64,000 nt of DNA from Clostridiales bacterium (GTDB taxonomy: Bacteria > Bacillota > Clostridia > Christensenellales > CAG-314), in contig JAFLVM010000001.1 of the NCBI GenBank assembly GCA_022508305.1, positions 437,347 to 501,346 of the forward strand, read 5' to 3'. Every line of letters starts with the position of its first letter. The stretch's first letter is position 1. Both the position numbers and the translations under genes were made by a program. The notes beneath the pieces are model-generated. The model searched no databases, had not been told where the DNA came from, and saw only the letters and a program-made list of their open reading frames with translations. Positions 62,701 to 64,000 of this stretch are shown piece by piece.

Positions 62701-64000
62701 AGTGGTTGGTGTTGTCGAAGTTGTCAAACCAAACGTGTTGGTGACCGTCGTCAGGATTGGAACCGAATTCATAGTTTTCAATGAAGTGTTCCATCTCGTA
62801 CACGCCTTCGTCGCCTGCTTGGATTGCATCGTCTACGTTTGATGTGTTTCTAATTCTCTTTTGATCTTCTTCGTAAGCTTTTTTCAAAGCTTCTCTGATT
62901 TCCTCTTTTTGCTCTGCGGTGAATTCGTCTTCGCCACGTCCGTCGAGGTCTTCTAAAGCATCTTCGTAAGCTTGTCTAAGTTTCTCCAAAGCTTCCTGTT
63001 GAGCCGTAGCCAAAGGACCGTCCTTGTCAACTTCCAAAGCTGCTTTTGCAAGGGCAGCGTTGAGTTCGTCCATAGCTTCCTCAATAGCTTGAGGATCCTT
63101 GCTGTTTTCTACGCTCTTCAGGTTGTTCCAAGCGTCGTTGATCTCGTCTGTTAACGCCTTCTTTCTTGATTCGTCAAGCGAGCTGTCCGCGACCTTTCCA
63201 AGAACCTCGTCCTTTCTCACTTCAGCTGCGTCAACTGCTTCTTTGCACTCGCCGCAAACCGAGCAGATGTGGTTAGCGCTCCAGGTGTGTTCGGGATTGA
63301 TCTTACCTGCGCCTTGCTTCCAATTGAGCAGATCGCCTGTGATAACTGACTTAGCCTTGCTGTCTGAGAAGTAGTTGTTACAAACTTCGCAGTGCCAGTA
63401 AGCCTTTACGCCGGGGATACCGGTTTTGCAGTCTGCAGGTTGTTCCGAGGTCTCAGTCAAAACGTGGTTTTCACTGTGAATTTGACCGCAGTCGGGACAC
63501 TCTTGATAGTGGAGACCGTTGACACTGTCAACAAGCCAACTTCCGCTCCAAGTGTGGATAACAACTTTGTAATTGTTTTCGCAGACGGAGCAAACAAGCC
63601 AGTGACCTGTGTTGTTGTGGTTGTCAGCGTTTCTGTAGTCGTTACCGTTAGAAGTGTGATTTTCGGTGACGGACTTTTCACAGATGTCGCAAGTCTTTAC
63701 GTGAACTGTGTCGAAGGACTCGTATGCGCCCCATTCGTGCGTACTGTATTCTCTACGCTCGTTGCAGCCGTTCAAGCATGCGTACCAGTGACCGTTGTCG
63801 TCGGTTGTGTAATCTGTAGCCCAATTGTGTACGTGATCTTCACCGCCGGAAACGGGAGGTTCTACCGCTTCGATGATGTCGTAGCCTTCGCTGAGTTTGT
63901 CGCCTACTTCTTCTACGGATGTAGCAAGTTCAACGCCTCTCTTAGCCTCTGCGAGAGCTTCGTCCACCATTTCTTCGAATTTGGCGATGTCGCTGTCGCT
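53741..64000 (-). CDS. Giant membrane-anchored His/Cys repeat protein (N-terminus outside window)
   Basis: The frame is open from the right edge (3,419 codons visible). It contains about 80 modules of the form H-x3-C-x2-C-G-x(5-10)-H, each 25-45 residues, like HYKVCPDCGQVYGESAH; a few use C-x3-C, C-x4-C or C-x-C. A recurring variant reads YY-x-C-x2-C-x2-YFSD. Three complete helical, Asp/Glu/Lys-rich domains of about 170 residues interrupt the modules (near 62740-63246, 55250-55770 and 54260-54780), and the end of a fourth is at the right edge. Near the C-terminus is a membrane helix (VAAVAIVAQLFALIAVAAII) and the tail SRRMKK; there is no LPXTG motif. The four-ligand modules suggest zinc binding and a cell-surface place, by inference. 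Confidence 0.8.
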   Translation of the reverse strand, partial: SDSDIAKFEEMVDEALAEAKRGVELATSVEEVGDKLSEGYDIIEAVEPPVSGGEDHVHNWATDYTTDDNGHWYACLNGCNERREYSTHEWGAYESFDTVHVKTCDICEKSVTENHTSNGNDYRNADNHNNTGHWLVCSVCENNYKVVIHTWSGSWLVDSVNGLHYQECPDCGQIHSENHVLTETSEQPADCKTGIPGVKAYWHCEVCNNYFSDSKAKSVITGDLLNWKQGAGKINPEHTWSANHICSVCGECKEAVDAAEVRKDEVLGKVADSSLDESRKKALTDEINDAWNNLKSVENSKDPQAIEEAMDELNAALAKAALEVDKDGPLATAQQEALEKLRQAYEDALEDLDGRGEDEFTAEQKEEIREALKKAYEEDQKRIRNTSNVDDAIQAGDEGVYEMEHFIENYEFGSNPDDGHQHVWFDNFDNTNHWQECSKCNARQNIEAHKAAVGMDFHSNGSETHMAYCSVCMNQFKQDHSIADDATYTVEHSDATGHWKVCQYCDQALEKQDHVWNTDLESGNGSHFEVCRECGARNGQLHTLETIARVDSTCNSYGTLEYYKCVGCNKYFSDVDGMKEIENIDLWLATDVSENGGRLPIDSTYGHVWGEWKDDTYTHEHYRHCTLCNIEDTVNRGVHAVTSATAVENSNNHKGYCEGCGLLVEMPHSKGGDVRDEGNHDASGHWTSCEVCGEKINFASHTDSSFVPGDNGTHYKVCPDCGQVYGESAHDMVADSKPATTEHDGYKTFYTCSDCGASYSDSEGINAIDPEDWKTGEGYLEQLEGECSHSYENKFDSKQHWQECSLCGDRQEENDHSAIRWTVTADGKHEWSCDECDYSISEAHTMTYNKGKVATCGEYGYKASYTCSECEANFEDVNGLIQITMELDTWRTTEGAGRIELDTVNGHVYEDKHNVVAHWKECSECHTVQPGSYVTHDWNKISYKCDETADASGKHWKECPDCKEKYDEREHAFQYFDEVKATTEANGCKAYKLCVLCGQAYDENDVRIADLNAWKIDENGGLLKKLDSYTEDPCEDNNHSYVYRYYEGSASHYEECTICGDVKVYDDPSDGLHTYDEMIKDAVSHYKQCTKCGYREGEEHKLGAWTVDDGANPATHVKTCSVCGYVALEEEHKLVAVAGQAPDCSNAGFESYFYCKDCDTYFSKVDYTKIGDETDLEGWKDGLGKIPNDGLSHVWSGWKDDGKGNHYVECLVCGATDLQDKHVLTSAAPVGNGHQGVCTICGLTVTMSHVTDGESYDGNNNHDVSGHWFNCAICHAKAEFEDHDWSTGDWIVSADGHYKKCATCGQEYERAAHTLRAYAEQPATQSENGHYAYWQCLVCGTYYSNSDCADEHIIPNIDEWLVTDGLIPAGSDGAIEDHVHQYEKRNFDANYHWYECSTCGAIDPSQEKEEHNVYWVVNADGTHTKRCRTCPSAFSYTEQHAMTYVPAVAAKCNAYGVKAYYTCECGGVFEDVDGLKAIANLENWKQNEGRIDYDTVNGHEWSDTLSHDVFGHWIECKVEGCGAQKPGSYVAHDWDNIEYKTNDGKHYKECECGQKYDEAAHALTKTNRIEPTDKEYGYLEYYQCTVCGIYYKDAEGKQEIGDQEAFDIWHNTDGRLDRLVYEPGACDHEGYLVYRIVTDPETGVSKHYQLCTKCGYTSEEVEHSSNLLAYSYDAASHWYECECGYRINEAAHKWSAWAHDTGKLHYRYCLECLYGSDEAHGGRVVEQEHHLVANEGKAATCKDFGYKPYYYCADCGIYFKDVECAGVIGNETALKTWLESEGRIGKDITNGHVWGDWSNDTATQQHYRVCTLCGVEDKANRGAHVLTKAYKVGDTHQGVCDVCGITVTMAHVTSGDLHDANNHDSTGHWLICTVCGERTAFAGHSYGDYVEQGSNHARTCTECGYVLTEAHKLAEMPGKDATCRAPGYNKYWYCATCGTYFADESGSDIIGNAEALANWKTGRGATEIDESAHVWSTLYTGDVDGHWLTCTVCGTKNDSSYVSHVWAEDQWTDGSNGKHYQVCDTCKFRNEQDHEYEWSNGGNDIGHTGECKYCDNTVTEGHAWSDWTTEDGKHVRTCSKCEARDEHEINVTSWTNVGDKHQGDCDDCGTTVEEAHEWAEDYSSDNDGHWYACKYADQGCDAKHEYAAHQVSSWTDKDGTNHVGKCDVCSKEDVEQSHKLIWVQETTGHYQKCDVEGCEYTTNHGQHTGVIWKDNGDNHTGHCTECGMERAQAAHKWSDWAEGVAEDLGKHVRTCEDCGKKETHVADADSWTSTGSSEHEGPCNGGDGCELTVTKAHTLGEWKLTEDGSKHYRECTAEDCEYKTEEEGHKWSAWTEGEGEDEGKHVRTCDDCSKKETHEPKLEGVTDWTPVEGTNTHEGTCAEDGCELKVTEEHSFGAWAEGEGEDEGKHVRTCDKCGAKETHDADEVVDGKWTPSEDGVHHEGTCAVDGCNVTVKKAHDFEGKYYDDGDGKHHQECKDCEYETEPVEHSFGAWAEGEGEDEGKHVRTCDDCGAKETHDANAVVDDEWTPAGDKHEGTCVVEGCELTVTADHEWRDWSTTGAEKHSRTCSKCETTEEVAHTWSEWKEDSEGKHYRECTDECGYAMEHEAHSVTLVRSANESGHTGPCAVCGKEVTVAHVAKGSFTDSAYHNENGHWSVCAVCREQYDYTPHVWSDIGWTAEDGEHFKKCETCEQEYGRATHTMGDGATKVDNVNHEGTCSVCSEPVTEAHSFNETTHVCSVCDALDEEFKKELEDDIDQAIKDLEKKKDELQSPEDDEKIKELEDKIKQLQDALDALQSGDIDGDLDDFIGDVLDALGDAADETVDNLAQDKLAAQEELNKAYDEQKKAVTDGELTSEQQSDLLAQLAEAYEDALKNINRATSKEEADKAAADGAKELERLVDEYDPSTTPGTGHTHTWKPNFNNDSHWDECESCGMHKNEAPHTDSKWLVDEAGNHYKYCEDCGNKYLVSAHVAGGWQAGNDGKHVKNCVTCGTELTSEEHKLQRVAEVPATCTAIGHKAYYICSTCASIFSDANGTSKIENLDEWKSNAGRIDALGHEFDETTGICTRCGQLSEEKQQELEDRFGEVEKKIEDRIEELEGKDPLTPEEEKELEDLKKRLEDLQKKLEDLLNGEGSYEDTEKSLDEFESALGEAADAVDEDGLLAKAKEKALQEIEQAYQDELDALEGRDDFDPEQKAEVEQALEEAYEQAKKKVGQATTPTEAAQAGGYGKGKLEGFVDNYEFDNGGNGAHTHVWSKDWMSDGVSHWKECSVCGARRDVAEHVLDSATANLDETHSGTCTICGADVRQDHVWSDEWTIDADGHWHECLVCGAKSDYAGHSVSEWISDGYESHRGVCDVCGEEIVHGHNWLFGFCTVCGDSLGHYAGDNEVGVAAVAIVAQLFALIAVAAIISRRMKK
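56342..57060 (-). repeat. Near-identical tandem duplications inside the giant gene
   Basis: The stretch encoding GEGEDEGKHVRTCDDCGAK and KETHDA-type continuation occurs near 56430-56540 and again near 56725-56830, 285 bp (95 codons) apart, with very few base changes; a third, more diverged copy is near 56915-57010. This points to recent unequal crossing-over. Confidence 0.75.

Noticed and set aside
54000-63000. Many long open frames on the plus strand opposite the giant gene (up to 383 codons at 59732-60883)
   Set aside because: They mirror the repeat coding sequence: low-complexity, Cys/Val-rich products, no ribosome sites. Absence of stops is explained by the biased codons of the repeats on the other strand.
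53741-64000. Regular short repeats that could be mistaken for a CRISPR array
   Set aside because: The repeats are codon-phased protein modules of varying length and sequence within an open frame; no cas genes are present.
1-64000. Insertion sequences, integrases, prophage genes, rRNA operon
   Set aside because: None found on either strand; the mobile-looking signals are limited to short repeats and two small AT-rich patches.

Overview
The window looks like a chromosomal piece of an anaerobic member of the Clostridia (Bacillota), probably an uncultured gut-type lineage. The evidence is a pyruvate:ferredoxin oxidoreductase, an archaeal/vacuolar-type ATPase with sodium-site residues, a minD-minE-spoIVFA-spoIVFB block, a dnaG-rpoD-trmK operon, a Gram-positive LexA box and sigma-A promoters spaced by 17 bp. 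The assignment is inferred from gene content; there is no rRNA in the window. There are no insertion sequences, integrases, prophage genes or CRISPR arrays. Nearly all genes read on the minus strand.

Layout. 1-5.1 kb: a cut-off GNAT acetyltransferase, SOS-controlled uvrB, coaX with an ECF vitamin transporter subunit, and engB. 5.1-11 kb: the proteostasis block lon, clpX, clpP, tig. 11.2-12.9 kb: rqcH (plus strand). 13-22 kb: two small zinc-ribbon membrane proteins, then a long minus-strand operon (comEA-like lipoprotein, comEC, holA, membrane protein, M28 peptidase, lspA, rluD, a degenerate carbamoyltransferase). This operon is preceded by a promoter and a candidate structured RNA. 22.4-27.5 kb: SRAP/YedK, a HEPN-like gene behind tRNA-Glu(CUC), and the PFOR gene with an unusual inverted repeat around its promoter. 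27.5-31.6 kb: a membrane protein, an XRE regulator pair, a membrane phosphoesterase and a zinc-ribbon coiled-coil protein. 31.6-35.1 kb: dnaG-rpoD-trmK. 35.3-36.8 kb: a small AT-rich cassette of lipoprotein, unknown gene and lipoprotein pseudogene. 36.8-47 kb: sua5-rpiB and a nine-gene V-ATPase operon (G/H-I-K-E-C-F-A-B-D). 47.1-53.7 kb: a NadD-YqeK-RsfS triple fusion, a membrane protein, spoIVFB/spoIVFA-like, minE, minD and a membrane-anchored Ig-like protein. 53.7-64 kb: the C-terminal 3,419 codons of a giant membrane-anchored protein with about 80 His/Cys zinc-ribbon-like modules.

The most unusual items are the giant metal-ligand repeat protein, a roughly 145-nt structured RNA candidate starting exactly at a promoter upstream of the competence operon, a short motif dispersed in one orientation through the first 22 kb, a second short repeat at gene 3' ends, the 11-bp inverted repeat bracketing the PFOR -10 box, the triple fusion with an apparently leaderless start, and the carbamoyltransferase-fold protein that has lost its substrate-binding residues. 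Coordinates of short sites were counted by eye and may be off by one.
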